In this document: piece after piece, positions 34,077-43,265 of the stretch
Position numbering within the stretch: the first letter of the stretch is position 1
Layout of the letters: the number at the start of each line of letters is the position of its first letter
Assembly: GCA_001657395.1 (NCBI GenBank)
Contig: LYSY01000002.1
Span: 806,001 to 870,000 of the forward strand
DNA length: 64,000 nt
Source: Rhodospirillales bacterium BBD 1991-14
GTDB lineage: Bacteria > Pseudomonadota > Alphaproteobacteria > Kiloniellales > Kiloniellaceae
Direction of reading: 5' to 3'
Notes under the pieces: generated by a model
What the model was told of the DNA's origin: nothing
The model's input: the letters and a program-made list of their open reading frames with translations, nothing else
Databases searched by the model: none
Program-made: the position numbers and the translations under genes

Positions 34077-35483
34077 TCAGGCGGCTCGGGTTTCTCCCAC
34101 TGCGCTGCTTTCGGCGGACGCCTCGGCCAAGGCGTCCAGAAAGGCGTTGCGCCAGGCGTGAACGTCGTGTGTGTCGAGATGGAGCTTCATCTGGCGCCAG
34201 CGCCGGCGGCGCTCGGCCAGGGGCATCTCAAGGGCGTCCTGAATGGCCTCGGCGGTCGAGGAGATGTCGAAGGGATTGACCAGAAGCGCTTCGGTCAGCT
34301 CCTGCGCCGAACCGGCGAACCGCGAGAGGATGAGCACGCCCGGGTCTTCCGGATCCTGTGCCGCGACGTATTCCTTGGCGACCAGGTTCATGCCGTCGCG
34401 CAGAGGGGTGACCAGCCCGACCCGGCTGACCCGGTAGAGGGCAGCGAGCTGTTTCTGGCTGAAGGTCCGGTTGAGATAGTGAATGGGCGTCCAGTCGAAG
34501 CTGCCGAAGCGGCCGTTGATGCTCCCGGAGAGGCCCTCCAGCTGGCTGCGCATCTCGCGGTACTCGGGGACCGATTCCCGCGACGGCGCGGCAACCTGGA
34601 TCAGGGAGACGTGTCCGCGCAGCGCCGGCGTGCGGTCCAGAGCGGTGGCGAAGGCCCGCAGACGCTCCGCGAGGCCCTTTGTGTAATCCAGGCGCTCGAC
34701 GCCGCAGATCCACTGCCGGTCGCCCATGAAGTCGCGCAGCTGGTCGGCGGTTTCCTCGACTTCCTCGGACTGCGCCATCTCTGTGAAGGCTGCGGTGTCG
34801 AGGCTGACGGGAAAGGCGCCGACCTGGGTCACATGGTCACCCATCCTCAGGCTGCCGTCGCCGCCCGGCTCCGCATCCAGGAACTCGGCAACGGCCTGGC
34901 GGAAGTTCTCGGCACAGGCCGCGGTCTGGAAGCCGACCAGATCGTAAAAACAGAGGTCGGCCAGCAGCTCCCGATAGCAGGGCAGCGCCGCGAAGGTCTG
35001 CGGCGGCGGGAAGGGGATGTGCAGGAAGAATCCCAACGGGCCTTCGACGCCCCTGTGCCGCAGGTGCTTGCCCAGCGGGATCAGGTGGTAGTCCTGGACC
35101 CAGATGGTGTCGTCTTCCTTCAGCAGCGGGGTCAGAACTTCCGCGAATCGGCGGTTGACGCTGCGGTAGGTGTCGAAGGCCTGACGTTCCGGCCGGCAGA
35201 TATCGAGGCGGCCGTGGAAGACGGGCCAGAGGGTCCGGTTCGAGAACTCCTCGTAGTAGCCGCGCAGTTCGGCGCGGCAGAGATCAAGAGTGGCGAGCGA
35301 GAAGCCGTCGTGCTGGTTGACCCGCCAGTCGGATCCGGGGGCTTCCGTAACCTTCCCGCTCCAGCCGAACCAAAGGCCGCCGCTTTCCTCGAGGGCGGAT
35401 TTCAGGGCGACCGACAGTCCGCCGGCGGGATTTTGTGAACGCAGTGTAGGGACACGGTTCGAGACGATTACCAGACGTTCCAT
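34077..35483 (-). CDS. otsA: trehalose-6-phosphate synthase
   Basis: GT20 enzyme of 468 residues that makes trehalose-6-phosphate from UDP-glucose and glucose-6-phosphate. Motifs are [10 protein letters not shown] at the start, [10 protein letters not shown] (phosphate loop), [40 protein letters not shown] and [16 protein letters not shown], the last two being nucleotide-sugar contacts, then [14 protein letters not shown] 35483 is chosen because [10 protein letters not shown] is the family N-terminus; the open frame continues upstream without homology. It is the first gene of the operon otsA, the HAD/otsB fusion and GH65. An FNR-like box lies 197 bases upstream. Trehalose usually protects against osmotic and drying stress. 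Confidence 0.93.
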   Translation of the reverse strand: MERLVIVSNRVPTLRSQNPAGGLSVALKSALEESGGLWFGWSGKVTEAPGSDWRVNQHDGFSLATLDLCRAELRGYYEEFSNRTLWPVFHGRLDICRPERQAFDTYRSVNRRFAEVLTPLLKEDDTIWVQDYHLIPLGKHLRHRGVEGPLGFFLHIPFPPPQTFAALPCYRELLADLCFYDLVGFQTAACAENFRQAVAEFLDAEPGGDGSLRMGDHVTQVGAFPVSLDTAAFTEMAQSEEVEETADQLRDFMGDRQWICGVERLDYTKGLAERLRAFATALDRTPALRGHVSLIQVAAPSRESVPEYREMRSQLEGLSGSINGRFGSFDWTPIHYLNRTFSQKQLAALYRVSRVGLVTPLRDGMNLVAKEYVAAQDPEDPGVLILSRFAGSAQELTEALLVNPFDISSTAEAIQDALEMPLAERRRRWRQMKLHLDTHDVHAWRNAFLDALAEASAESSAVGETRAA

Positions 35484-35679
35484 GGGGGGGGTGCTTTCCC
35501 TGTTCTGGACGTCTTCGCCGGTGCAGCGCCGCCGCAAAGGGTTGAGGCGCTGCTACCTGAACGAAGTCGCCAGCCAAGCCGCGATGAACCTCTGCTTTTG
35601 TTCTTTAGGTGATCGTTGCGCATGGCGTTGTTCGAGTGACGATTTGATCAACCTATCGCGCGTTTACGTTGGGTCTGCC

Positions 35680-35693
35680 TTGATCTGGCGCAA
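35680..35693 (-). promoter_or_regulatory. FNR/FixK-like box upstream of the trehalose operon
   Basis: TTGATCTGGCGCAA resembles the TTGAT-N4-RTCAA FNR consensus, with a diverged right arm. It lies 197 bases upstream of otsA in a 268-base intergenic region. Confidence 0.3.
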
Positions 35694-35751
35694 GGGTTCG
35701 TCCAAAGACAATTGTTCCCCCTTGTCCTGCCGCCGATCCATGGAGCGGGTC

Positions 35752-37035
35752 TCAGCGTTCCGTCAGGTTTTCCGTGCCCAGGACCGCCGTTTCGGAGGGC
35801 GCTGTCCGCCTGCTCAGCACCGCCTGAATGGCGTCAATCAGTTGCAGCTTGCCGCTCCACCCCACGTCGCGTGGGGTTATATGGGAGAAGCCGTCGATGA
35901 CAAAAACCTCGCTGTCCGGGACCGCGTCGGCCAGGGCCAGGCTCTCGCTGTAAGGGATCATCGGATCGAGCCGGCCATGGACCAGAACCAGACGGCCGGC
36001 CAGGACGTCCAGATCGTCGCCGCGCAATGACAGGCCTTCGAGTTGGGCCTTCACGGACGCGGGCAGGGCGGCCAGCAGGTCCGGAACTCTGTCGGGATTG
36101 TCGTTGGTGATCAGGCGCAGCAGTGCCAGCCCCTCCGGCCCCAGGCCGTCTTCGCCCGCGCGCCGCAAGAGGACTTCTGTCTCCTCCTGGCAGCCTTCGA
36201 AGCAACGCTCGCTGATGCGTTCCAGGATCGCCCGGTCCCTGGGGCTGTCGAGCACCGCGGCATTGCTGGCCAGGAACACCCACTTGGCCTCTTCCAAGGG
36301 ATCGCCGGCCCGCCACGGTCCGCTGCCCTTCAGCCGGTAGCGCCCGGTGGTGGCATAGGTCACCACAGCCGCCGTGTCGTAGTAGCCGCCGACGCCGACG
36401 AGAAAGTGCAGGGGCGCTTCCGCGCGCACCTCCCGGCTGGCGATGGCCGCCAGGCCCACGGCATAAGAGATGGCGACCACGGCCACGCCCTGCTCTGCGG
36501 CCTCGGGACGCAGGGCGGCCAGCCGAACCATCGCGGCGCCGATGTCCTGCGTGTCTTCCAGGCGCACCCGCAGCTGGCGCGAGCCGGGAACGTCCGGAAC
36601 GAGGACCAGAAAGCGCGCCCGCGCCAGGCTGGTGGCCAGGTTGACGACCCGCGGATCGTTCTTGCCCTCGCGGGTGAAGCCGGGCACCAGAACCAGGGCG
36701 CCGCCGATCGGCTGGTGCGGTTCATAGAGGTCGGCGCGGGTCTCGGTGTCCCCGACCGGGTACTGCAGGGTTGTCCGGCTGGGCCGCGGCGTCTGCTCTT
36801 TCAGCGCCGATTGGCGGCTGCCGGCATCGATGTCGCGCAGCAGGCGCGTCGCCTCCCAGCTTTGCTGCGAAACGCAACCGCCCAGGATCACAGCGAGAAG
36901 CCCCAGGCCGCCGGCGATTGCAGCAGTCCTCTTTGCGCCGATGGTGTTTAGGATTCGCGTCCGCGCGTTGCGCACTGCAGTTATGGCTCCCGGTGGTTGC
37001 GGTTCAGACCGTGAAGAGGGCTCCTGATACGGCAT
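35752..37035 (-). CDS. alpha/beta-hydrolase lipoprotein
   Basis: Predicted lipoprotein hydrolase of 427 residues. A lipobox LLAVILGGCVS ends near residue 54. The long stretch before it suggests the true start may be GTG 36975 (RTRILNTIGAK), which has GGGAG upstream. The mature part has an alpha/beta-hydrolase order: nucleophile elbow AISYAVG (A-x-S-x-x-x-G), an Asp in LVHGRLDPMIPY and a His in IDGFSHITPR. LVLVPGFTREGK carries the oxyanion-hole strand. It is an outer-membrane or periplasm-facing esterase-like protein of unknown substrate. A weak FNR-like box lies in its divergent promoter region with the ABC gene at 37145. Confidence 0.8.
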   Translation of the reverse strand: MPYQEPSSRSEPQPPGAITAVRNARTRILNTIGAKRTAAIAGGLGLLAVILGGCVSQQSWEATRLLRDIDAGSRQSALKEQTPRPSRTTLQYPVGDTETRADLYEPHQPIGGALVLVPGFTREGKNDPRVVNLATSLARARFLVLVPDVPGSRQLRVRLEDTQDIGAAMVRLAALRPEAAEQGVAVVAISYAVGLAAIASREVRAEAPLHFLVGVGGYYDTAAVVTYATTGRYRLKGSGPWRAGDPLEEAKWVFLASNAAVLDSPRDRAILERISERCFEGCQEETEVLLRRAGEDGLGPEGLALLRLITNDNPDRVPDLLAALPASVKAQLEGLSLRGDDLDVLAGRLVLVHGRLDPMIPYSESLALADAVPDSEVFVIDGFSHITPRDVGWSGKLQLIDAIQAVLSRRTAPSETAVLGTENLTER

Positions 37036-37052
37036 CAGCTTCCGACGGGGTG

Positions 37053-37066
37053 ATGATCTGGGTCAA
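37053..37066. promoter_or_regulatory. FNR-like box between hydrolase and ABC efflux genes
   Basis: ATGATCTGGGTCAA differs from the FNR consensus TTGAT-N4-RTCAA by one base. It lies 79 bases before the ABC ATPase start and 18 bases before the hydrolase ATG (78 before the alternative GTG). Confidence 0.4.
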
Positions 37067-37144
37067 GGCTGACGCCGTGCTCTGCCCTTAGGCTGCTTTC
37101 AAAATCCGCGGAGTCGGACAATCAGAGGGGACCGGAGGAGCGGC

Positions 37145-37888
37145 ATGCAGGCCGAGCCTAGCCTGGCGGCGGACGGTGGTTTGCGGCGCCCGTCGATCAC
37201 CGCGAAAGGATTGACGAAGGTTTACCGAACCGGCGAGGTGGAGGTGCACGCCCTGCGGGGGGTCGACCTGACGCTTTTTCAGTCGGAGCTGGTGGTGCTG
37301 CTCGGCCCTTCGGGCAGCGGCAAGTCGACCCTGCTGAACATTCTCGGCGGGCTCGACCGGCCGACGGCGGGCCAGGTCTTCTTCGATGGCGAGGAACTGA
37401 CCGCCTTCGACGAGTCGACACTGACCCGCTACCGCCGCGACTACGTCGGATTCGTGTTCCAGTTCTACAACCTCATTCCGAGCCTGACGGCGCGGGAGAA
37501 CGTGGCCCTGGTGACCGAGATCGCGCCCAAGCCGATCGCCCCGGAGGAGGCGCTGGGCCTGGTTGGCCTTGGCGAGCGCCTCGATCACTTCCCGGCACAG
37601 CTCTCCGGCGGTGAGCAGCAGCGCGTCGCCATTGCCCGTGCGATTGCCAAGCAGCCGCGCATCCTGTTGTGCGACGAGCCGACAGGCGCGCTCGACAGCA
37701 AGAGCGGCACCATCGTTCTCGAGGCCATTCAGCGGGTGAACGAAGAGCTGGGGACGACCACTGCGCTGATCACGCACAATGCCATCATCGCCGAGATGGC
37801 TGATCGCGTGATTTCCTTCGCCGACGGCCACATCTCGGAGACCCGCGACAATCCGACGAAGCGCCGAGCCGCCGAGATGACCTGGTAG
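37145..37888 (+). CDS. ABC transporter ATPase (MacB/LolD type)
   Basis: ATPase of 247 residues. Walker [19 protein letters not shown]-loop [10 protein letters not shown], signature [16 protein letters not shown], Walker [14 protein letters not shown] and H-loop [16 protein letters not shown] are all intact. The FQFYNL-type Q-loop and VHALRGVDL strand fit MacB/LolD-type ATPases. ATG 37145 has GGAGGAG five bases before it. It forms an operon with the FtsX-type permease (eight bases downstream) and a periplasmic adaptor, a MacAB-like export set. The substrate is unknown; lipoproteins, peptides or drugs are possible. Confidence 0.9.
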   Translation: MQAEPSLAADGGLRRPSITAKGLTKVYRTGEVEVHALRGVDLTLFQSELVVLLGPSGSGKSTLLNILGGLDRPTAGQVFFDGEELTAFDESTLTRYRRDYVGFVFQFYNLIPSLTARENVALVTEIAPKPIAPEEALGLVGLGERLDHFPAQLSGGEQQRVAIARAIAKQPRILLCDEPTGALDSKSGTIVLEAIQRVNEELGTTTALITHNAIIAEMADRVISFADGHISETRDNPTKRRAAEMTW

Positions 37889-37896
37889 GCCGGGCG

Positions 37897-40260
37897 ATGT
37901 CGGCGCTCAATCGCAAACTGCGGCGCGACCTCTGGCGTCTGCGCGGCCAGATGCTCGCCATCGCGCTGATCGTCGCCTCCGGTGTGGGCGTGCTCATCAT
38001 GTCCCTGAGTTCCCACGAGGCGTTGCGCGAAACCGCCGAGGCCTACTACGAGCGCTATCGCTTCGCGCAGGTGTTCGCCGAAGTGAAGCGTGCGCCCCGT
38101 TCCATGGAATCCAAGATTGCGGATCTGCCCGGCGTTCAGGCGGTGGAGACCCGCATCGCCGAGTTTGCCGTGGTCGATGTCGAGGGTTTCGAAGAGCCGG
38201 TCATCGGTCAGTTCGTTTCCGTCCCCGAACGAGGCCAGCCCCTGCTCAATCGCCTGGCCCTGCGCAGCGGTCGCTGGATCGCGCCGGAGCGGGTCGATGA
38301 GGTGATCGTCAATGAGCCCTTCGCGGAAGCCCACGGCCTGATCCCGGGGGACAGCTTCCAGGCGGTGCTGCGCGGCAACAAGCGCACCCTCATCGTGGTC
38401 GGCACCGCGCTGTCTCCGGAGTTCGTCTATGCCATCGGCCCCGGTGCCCTGATGCCTGATTCAGAGCGTTTTGGCGTCTTCTGGATGGGGCGCGAGGCCC
38501 TGGCGGCGGCCTACGACCTGGAGGACTCCTTCAACGACGTCGCGCTCTCGCTGCTGCGGGGAACCGAGCCGACAGCCGTGATCGAACGGCTCGACAGCCT
38601 GCTGGAAGACTATGGCGGAGTCGGGGCCTATGCCCGCAAGGATCAGATCTCCAACTGGTTCATCATGAGCGAGCTGGAGCAGTTGCGCAGCATGTCGGCC
38701 ATCCTGCCCACCGTATTCCTGGCGGTCGCGGCCTTCCTGACCAACATGGTGCTGGCCCGCCTGATCGCCATCGAACGTACCGAGATCGGTCTGCTGAAAG
38801 CCTTCGGCTACAGCAGTCTCGCCGTCGGCTGGCATTACGCGAAGCTGGTCATGGTCATGGCCGGTCTCGGCGTTCTGCTGGGCTGGGTTCTGGGCTACGG
38901 CCTGGGCCACATGAACACCCAGGTCTATGCCGAGCAGTTCCGCTTCCCGTTTCTGCTGTTTCGTCCCGGCCCCGGCTCTTTCGCGATCGCCGCGGCGGTC
39001 AGCATGGCGGCTGCGCTGCTGGGGGCGGTGGGCGGTGTGCGCGGCGCCGTTTCCCTGGCGCCTGCGGAATCTATGCGCCCGCCCGCACCGCCCAGTTTCC
39101 AAAGGGGGGCTATGGCCAGGAGCCGGGCTGCAGCGGCCCTCGATCAGCCGACACGCATGATCTTCCGGCAGATTCTGCGCTGGCCGCTGCGCGCATTCCT
39201 GACCGCCTCGGGCATCGCCATGGCGGTGGCTGTGATGATCTCGACGTTGCAGTGGTACGACTCCATTGACCAAATGGCGCACGTCAACTTTTTCGAATCA
39301 CAGCACCAGGATGTCACGATCGGCCTGGTCGAGGCCGAGCACGAGTCGGTGGTGCGGGAGTTGGCCAACCTGCCCGGTGTCCTCGCCGTGGAACCCCAAC
39401 GGATCGTGACCGCTGTGTTCCGCGCCGGCACGCGCATGCATCGCGGCTCGCTGACGGGGATCTTGCGGGATGCCCATCTGCAGCCGATCTACGACACCTC
39501 TGGCCAGAAGGTCGACCTGCCGCCCAGCGGCCTGGTGCTCTCCAGCATGCTGGCGGAGAAGCTCGGCGTTTCGCCCGGCGACCAGATTTGGGTGGAGGTC
39601 CTGGAGGGGCGCCGTCCGACGCTCCAGTTCCCGGTGGCGGCCGTCTTTGAGACCTATCTCGGAATGCCCGCCTATATCGACAAGGAGGCGCTGAACCGGC
39701 GCCTGCTGGAGCCGCGGCGCACCCAGTTCCTGGGTCTGCTGATCGACGAGGCCGAGCAGTCGGCGCTCTTTGCCGAGTTGAAGGATCTGCCGGAAGTCTC
39801 CGCGGTGATGATGCGCCGCGCCGCGGTGGACACCTTTCACGAGACCCTGGCGCGCACCCTGATGATCTTCGTGTCGTTCTTCAGTGTGTTCTCCTGCACC
39901 CTGGCCTTCGGTGTCGTCTACAACACCGCGCGCATTGCGCTGTCCGAGCGCGGCCGCGAGCTGGCGACGCTGCGCGTCCTCGGGTTCACCCGCTGGGAGA
40001 TTTCCTACATTCTTTTGGGCGAGGTCGGCCTCACCGTCTTGCTTGGCCTGCCGCTGGGCTGCTTGGCCGGCTACGGCCTGACCTGGCTGATCACCAGCGC
40101 CTTCGAAACCGAGCTTTACCGGATCCCGCTGGTCATCGATCCCTCGACCTTCGGGCTGTCCGTGGTGATCGTGCTGCTGGCCGCAGTGGTCTCCGGCTTT
40201 CTGGTGCGCGAGCGGCTCGACGGGCTCGACCTGATCGCCGTGTTGAAAACCCGGGAGTGA
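37897..40260 (+). CDS. ABC transporter permease (double FtsX-type)
   Basis: Membrane permease of 787 residues with two FtsX-type cores. The first hydrophobic segment is QMLAIALIVASGVGVLIMSLSS near residue 20, followed by a large periplasmic MacB-PCD-like domain (about 50-260). FtsX-like core 1 covers about 270-380 (ILPTVFLAVAAFLTNMVLARLIAIERTEIGLLKAFGYSSLAVGWHY). A second MacB-like periplasmic domain and a C-terminal FtsX core (about 650-780, with ARIALSERGRELATLRVLGFTRWEI) follow. About eight helices are present. It works with the ATPase at 37145 and the adaptor at 40289. The long single-chain form is typical of LolCE-like or efflux permeases of this class. Confidence 0.88.
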   Translation: MSALNRKLRRDLWRLRGQMLAIALIVASGVGVLIMSLSSHEALRETAEAYYERYRFAQVFAEVKRAPRSMESKIADLPGVQAVETRIAEFAVVDVEGFEEPVIGQFVSVPERGQPLLNRLALRSGRWIAPERVDEVIVNEPFAEAHGLIPGDSFQAVLRGNKRTLIVVGTALSPEFVYAIGPGALMPDSERFGVFWMGREALAAAYDLEDSFNDVALSLLRGTEPTAVIERLDSLLEDYGGVGAYARKDQISNWFIMSELEQLRSMSAILPTVFLAVAAFLTNMVLARLIAIERTEIGLLKAFGYSSLAVGWHYAKLVMVMAGLGVLLGWVLGYGLGHMNTQVYAEQFRFPFLLFRPGPGSFAIAAAVSMAAALLGAVGGVRGAVSLAPAESMRPPAPPSFQRGAMARSRAAAALDQPTRMIFRQILRWPLRAFLTASGIAMAVAVMISTLQWYDSIDQMAHVNFFESQHQDVTIGLVEAEHESVVRELANLPGVLAVEPQRIVTAVFRAGTRMHRGSLTGILRDAHLQPIYDTSGQKVDLPPSGLVLSSMLAEKLGVSPGDQIWVEVLEGRRPTLQFPVAAVFETYLGMPAYIDKEALNRRLLEPRRTQFLGLLIDEAEQSALFAELKDLPEVSAVMMRRAAVDTFHETLARTLMIFVSFFSVFSCTLAFGVVYNTARIALSERGRELATLRVLGFTRWEISYILLGEVGLTVLLGLPLGCLAGYGLTWLITSAFETELYRIPLVIDPSTFGLSVVIVLLAAVVSGFLVRERLDGLDLIAVLKTRE

Positions 40261-40288
40261 TACACTTGAGCAAGAGGAGCAGATCGGT

Positions 40289-41506
40289 ATGACGGTACAA
40301 AGGCGCCGCGCAGTGCTTTGGGGGGCGCTCGCTTTGCTTCTGGGCATCGGGCTTGCCTATGCCTTCTGGCCGCGCCCCGTCGCCGTGGACTTCGTCCTTG
40401 CCGGCGAGGGCCCGCTGGTGGTCACCGTCGGCGATGAGGGGGAGACCCGGGTGCGCGATGTCTTTGTGCTCTCGGCGCCTGTGACGGGCTACATGCGGCG
40501 CATCGAACACGACGTCGGCGATCTGCTGGAAGCCGGGCTGACGGAGGTTGCGCAGATCGAACCGATCGACCCCACCTTTCTCGACGTGCGCAGTGCAACG
40601 CAGGCGCAGGCAGCGGTCGAAGCGGCTCAGGCGGCCCGCAGCCTGGCGGTTGCGGAGGTGGAAATGGCGGCGGCCGAACTGGACTTCGCGGAAGCGGAGC
40701 TGGAGCGCGCGCGCCGGCTGATCGTCTCGGCCACCATCTCGGAGCGCGCGCTCGACGATGCGGAGCGGGTCTTCCGCACCAAACGCGCCGCCCTTTCGAC
40801 CGCCGAAGCTGGCCTGCGCATGCGCGACTGGGAACTGGAGCGCGCCCGCGCGGAACTGGTCTCTCCCGCCACGGCTCAGCGCAGCTACGATGCCTGCGAT
40901 TGTGTGGTGATGACGTCGCCGGTCAGCGGACAGATCCTGCGTATCCATCAGGAAAGCGAGGGTGTGGTGACCTCGGGCCAGGCCCTGATCGACATCGGCA
41001 ATCCGCGCGATCTCGAGATCGTCGTCGATCTCCTGTCGGAGGACGCGGTGAAAGTCGAAGCCAGTCAGCGCGTGATCATCGAAGACTGGGGCGGCCCCGA
41101 AGACCTGCAGGGCCGCGTCAGGCGCATCGAGCCGACAGGCTTCACCAAGGTTTCGGCCCTGGGCATCGAAGAGCAACGGGTGAACGTGATCATCGACATC
41201 ACCGATCCGCCGGCGACCTGGGCCCGCCTGGGCCACGGTTATCGCGTCGAGGTGCGGATCGTCCTCTGGGAGAGCGAGTCGGTGCTCAAGGTTCCGCTGA
41301 CGGCGCTTTTCCGCAACGGCGGCGACTGGGCCGTGTTCGTCGAGGATGGCGGACGCGCGCGGCGCCAGGCGGTCACCGTCGGCCGGCGCACGGATCTGGA
41401 GGCCCAGGTGCTGGAGGGCCTGGCGGAAGGTGTCCGCGTTGTGCTCTACCCGAGCGACCGGGTTGTCGAGGGCGTTGGACTGACGGCGCGCGACGACGCC
41501 GATTGA
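40289..41506 (+). CDS. HlyD/MacA-family periplasmic adaptor
   Basis: Membrane-fusion protein of 405 residues. An N-terminal signal anchor AVLWGALALLLGIGLAYAFW is followed by a lipoyl-like beta-barrel (VTVGDEGETRVRDVFVLSAPVTGYMRRIEHDVGDLLEAG), a long alpha-helical hairpin rich in Ala/Glu/Arg (residues about 100-200), the second lipoyl half (SPVSGQILRIHQESEGVVTSGQALIDIG) and a C-terminal barrel. It links the ABC permease to an outer-membrane or external partner. It lies 28 bases downstream of the permease with GAGGAG upstream of ATG 40289, so it is in the same operon. Confidence 0.9.
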   Translation: MTVQRRRAVLWGALALLLGIGLAYAFWPRPVAVDFVLAGEGPLVVTVGDEGETRVRDVFVLSAPVTGYMRRIEHDVGDLLEAGLTEVAQIEPIDPTFLDVRSATQAQAAVEAAQAARSLAVAEVEMAAAELDFAEAELERARRLIVSATISERALDDAERVFRTKRAALSTAEAGLRMRDWELERARAELVSPATAQRSYDACDCVVMTSPVSGQILRIHQESEGVVTSGQALIDIGNPRDLEIVVDLLSEDAVKVEASQRVIIEDWGGPEDLQGRVRRIEPTGFTKVSALGIEEQRVNVIIDITDPPATWARLGHGYRVEVRIVLWESESVLKVPLTALFRNGGDWAVFVEDGGRARRQAVTVGRRTDLEAQVLEGLAEGVRVVLYPSDRVVEGVGLTARDDAD

Positions 41507-41559
41507 GGGTGCGGCCCTCGTCGCTGTACCGGTTCTTTGTAAGCCGGTTTGATGCCGGC

Positions 41560-41573
41560 TTGATGTACGTCAA
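41560..41573 (+). promoter_or_regulatory. FNR-like box upstream of the 41637 gene
   Basis: TTGATGTACGTCAA fits TTGAT-N4-RTCAA closely and is nearly palindromic. It lies 64 bases upstream of the ATG at 41637, a spacing compatible with class II activation. Confidence 0.5.
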
Positions 41574-41636
41574 CGACGTTGCCTGCGCAGTCCCCGAAGC
41601 TCTGCGCTGTTGTTTTTCTTTACAGGCACTCGATCC

Positions 41637-42098
41637 ATGAGGGTTCTGCCACTCACCGAAGGCAAGGTCAGTCAAGCCTATCCGCTGGCCCAGCTGCGTC
41701 ATCCACAGCTCTCTCTGGAGGCCTGGACGCAGTTCGCTGCCTCCCATGTCACCCCGGTGTTGCCGCTTGAGCGCGGCATCCTGACAGCCCAGGACGAGCG
41801 CGGCACCATCTATGCCTTGCTCGCCTACACCATCGATCCGGACCTCGACCATGGCCGCGCGTTGATTGCGCGCGAAGTCATTGCCGCTGCCCCGTTGCGC
41901 CGCACCTGCAGCATGGCGGTCGCCGTATTGGTTCAGGAGACGGAGCGGCTGGCGCGGGAGAAGCACTGCATGGCACTCAGAACGCGTCTTGGCATGATGG
42001 GGCCACGCCGTCCGGAGCGGGCGCTCCATGCGCCCCTGCTGGCGGAGGGACATGCACCGGATCATGTCATGCTGTGCAAGACTCTGATCGGACACTGA
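41637..42098 (+). CDS. hypothetical protein
   Basis: I do not recognise a family. The 153-residue product is soluble, has no signal peptide, and contains the run PLERGILTAQDERGTIYALLAY, a strand-rich core similar in outline to GNAT-like folds but without a clear acetyl-CoA loop. Near the end, MAVAVLVQETERLAREKHC and LLAEGHAPDHVMLCKTL would be helix and strand. ATG 41637 is chosen because the frame upstream of it is non-coding. An FNR-like box lies just upstream. Confidence 0.6.
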   Translation: MRVLPLTEGKVSQAYPLAQLRHPQLSLEAWTQFAASHVTPVLPLERGILTAQDERGTIYALLAYTIDPDLDHGRALIAREVIAAAPLRRTCSMAVAVLVQETERLAREKHCMALRTRLGMMGPRRPERALHAPLLAEGHAPDHVMLCKTLIGH

Positions 42099-42407
42099 CC
42101 CGATCCTGCCGCCGTTCGATGGGATATTGCTGTTCCGAAATCGCACAGCAATGTTCCCGTGCGGTGTCTTTCCTCGACCCCGGACCCGCTGCGCCGGCCG
42201 ATTTCTGAAACTGAGGCTGAGCTTGCGGTTGAGCATCGCTGCGGCCCCTTTTTTCACACGCTTTTCGAGGCTCGGAGGAGTTGAACGGCAGCCTGCGCGC
42301 AGGATAATACATCCCTTCAATCGTCCGCAGAGGCGACAGAGGGCCACGTCGCGTGAAGCCCTAGGCCGGTGCATTGAGAGGGCCCGGCGCAGCAAGGGGA
42401 TAGGGAT
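42099..42407. other. intergenic region with a 7-bp inverted repeat
   Basis: No gene seen over 309 bases. TTGCTGT and ACAGCAA (42127-42133 and 42145-42151) form an inverted repeat, possibly the terminator or operator region between the gene at 41637 and the small gene at 42408. Confidence 0.4.
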
Positions 42408-42626
42408 ATGCCTCGACCATTGGCCGGCGCCGCGGTGCGTGTCGGCGAGCGATTTCAGGAGATGCGGGCGACGGCCCGACAGTGGGAAGTCGAGTCCTTC
42501 TTTACCGACGCCCGCGCAATCAACCACGTGTCTTTGCGGGACACGCTCGACCCCTCGCGCCGGGTGACGCTGTCCTGTTCCGTGCTCATGGACCGCAGCC
42601 GCTTCCGGCCTCTTGGCTCCGGGTGA
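42408..42626 (+). CDS. small conserved-looking hypothetical protein
   Basis: Short protein of 72 residues (MPRPLAGAAVRVGERFQEMR, then WEVESFFTDARAINHVSL and DPSRRVTLSCSVLMDRSRFRPL). The W-E-V-x-x-F-x-D and D-P-x-R-x-x-x-x-L-S pattern is like a small alphaproteobacterial family of unknown function. GGGATAGGGAT precedes ATG 42408, so translation is plausible. It lies in front of the PilZ gene. Confidence 0.55.
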   Translation: MPRPLAGAAVRVGERFQEMRATARQWEVESFFTDARAINHVSLRDTLDPSRRVTLSCSVLMDRSRFRPLGSG

Positions 42627-42772
42627 TCCGCTTCGCCTGACCGGTCCTGCCAGGGACCCAGTCCCCACCAACCTGCCCGAGCGTTTTGGGATTGCGTCGC
42701 ATTAACCGGGATTTGCCCCAGTTTGCGGCGGTTGTTAACGAATGCTTCAGGCTGATGCGACATTATTGAGGC

Positions 42773-43222
42773 ATGATCTTCGGTTTTCTGTCGCGTCTTT
42801 CCAACCCCCGCCAAGAGCGCCGCGGTGAACCGCGCGGTTCTCACCTGAAGGGCTTCATCTCCATCGACGGCTGTGACTATCCCCTGAAGGACTGGTCGCG
42901 GCGCGGATTTTCCGCGACCGGATACCGCGCCGGACACTATCCCGGCGACAAGGTGGACATGTCGGTGCGGGTCGACCTCGCCGAAGACCCGCTGGTCTTC
43001 GCCTGCCGGGCGGTGGTGGTCTGGGTCGATCGCGACCGGCGGGAGATCGCCGGGGTCTTCACGCATATGGACATGCAGATCCAGGAACGGATCATGACGG
43101 CGATCTTTACGCGTGCCAGTGGGGCCAGCGGGGCCAGCGGGGCCAGCGCCTGCGCGCCGCTGCGCAGGGCACAGAGTACTGAGGCGGCCCCCACACAGGA
43201 CGAGGCGCGCCTGCAGGCCTGA
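42773..43222 (+). CDS. PilZ-domain c-di-GMP receptor
   Basis: Protein of 149 residues with a single PilZ domain. The RxxxR-type motif ERRGEPR (near residue 16) and the D-x-S-x-x-G motif DWSRRGFS (near 40) bind c-di-GMP in this family. The C-terminal tail is low-complexity (GASGASGASAC) and arises from a nine-base repeat at 43119-43145. The protein may signal c-di-GMP levels to cell-surface or motility targets. No partner is defined here, but c-di-GMP is the usual control of LapG-type adhesin release. Confidence 0.85.
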   Translation: MIFGFLSRLSNPRQERRGEPRGSHLKGFISIDGCDYPLKDWSRRGFSATGYRAGHYPGDKVDMSVRVDLAEDPLVFACRAVVVWVDRDRREIAGVFTHMDMQIQERIMTAIFTRASGASGASGASACAPLRRAQSTEAAPTQDEARLQA

Positions 43223-43265
43223 CGACGGCCGCGGCCTTGCCTCGTCGTATCGGCGCGGCCCTCTT

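Noticed and set aside
42132-42156. LexA-like GTTC spacing near 42132
   Set aside because: The two GTTC elements are 17 bases apart, not the seven of the alphaproteobacterial LexA box.
43119-43145. Nine-base repeat in the PilZ gene
   Set aside because: In-frame coding repeat (GAS-GAS-GAS) in a disordered tail; nothing beyond slippage is needed to explain it.
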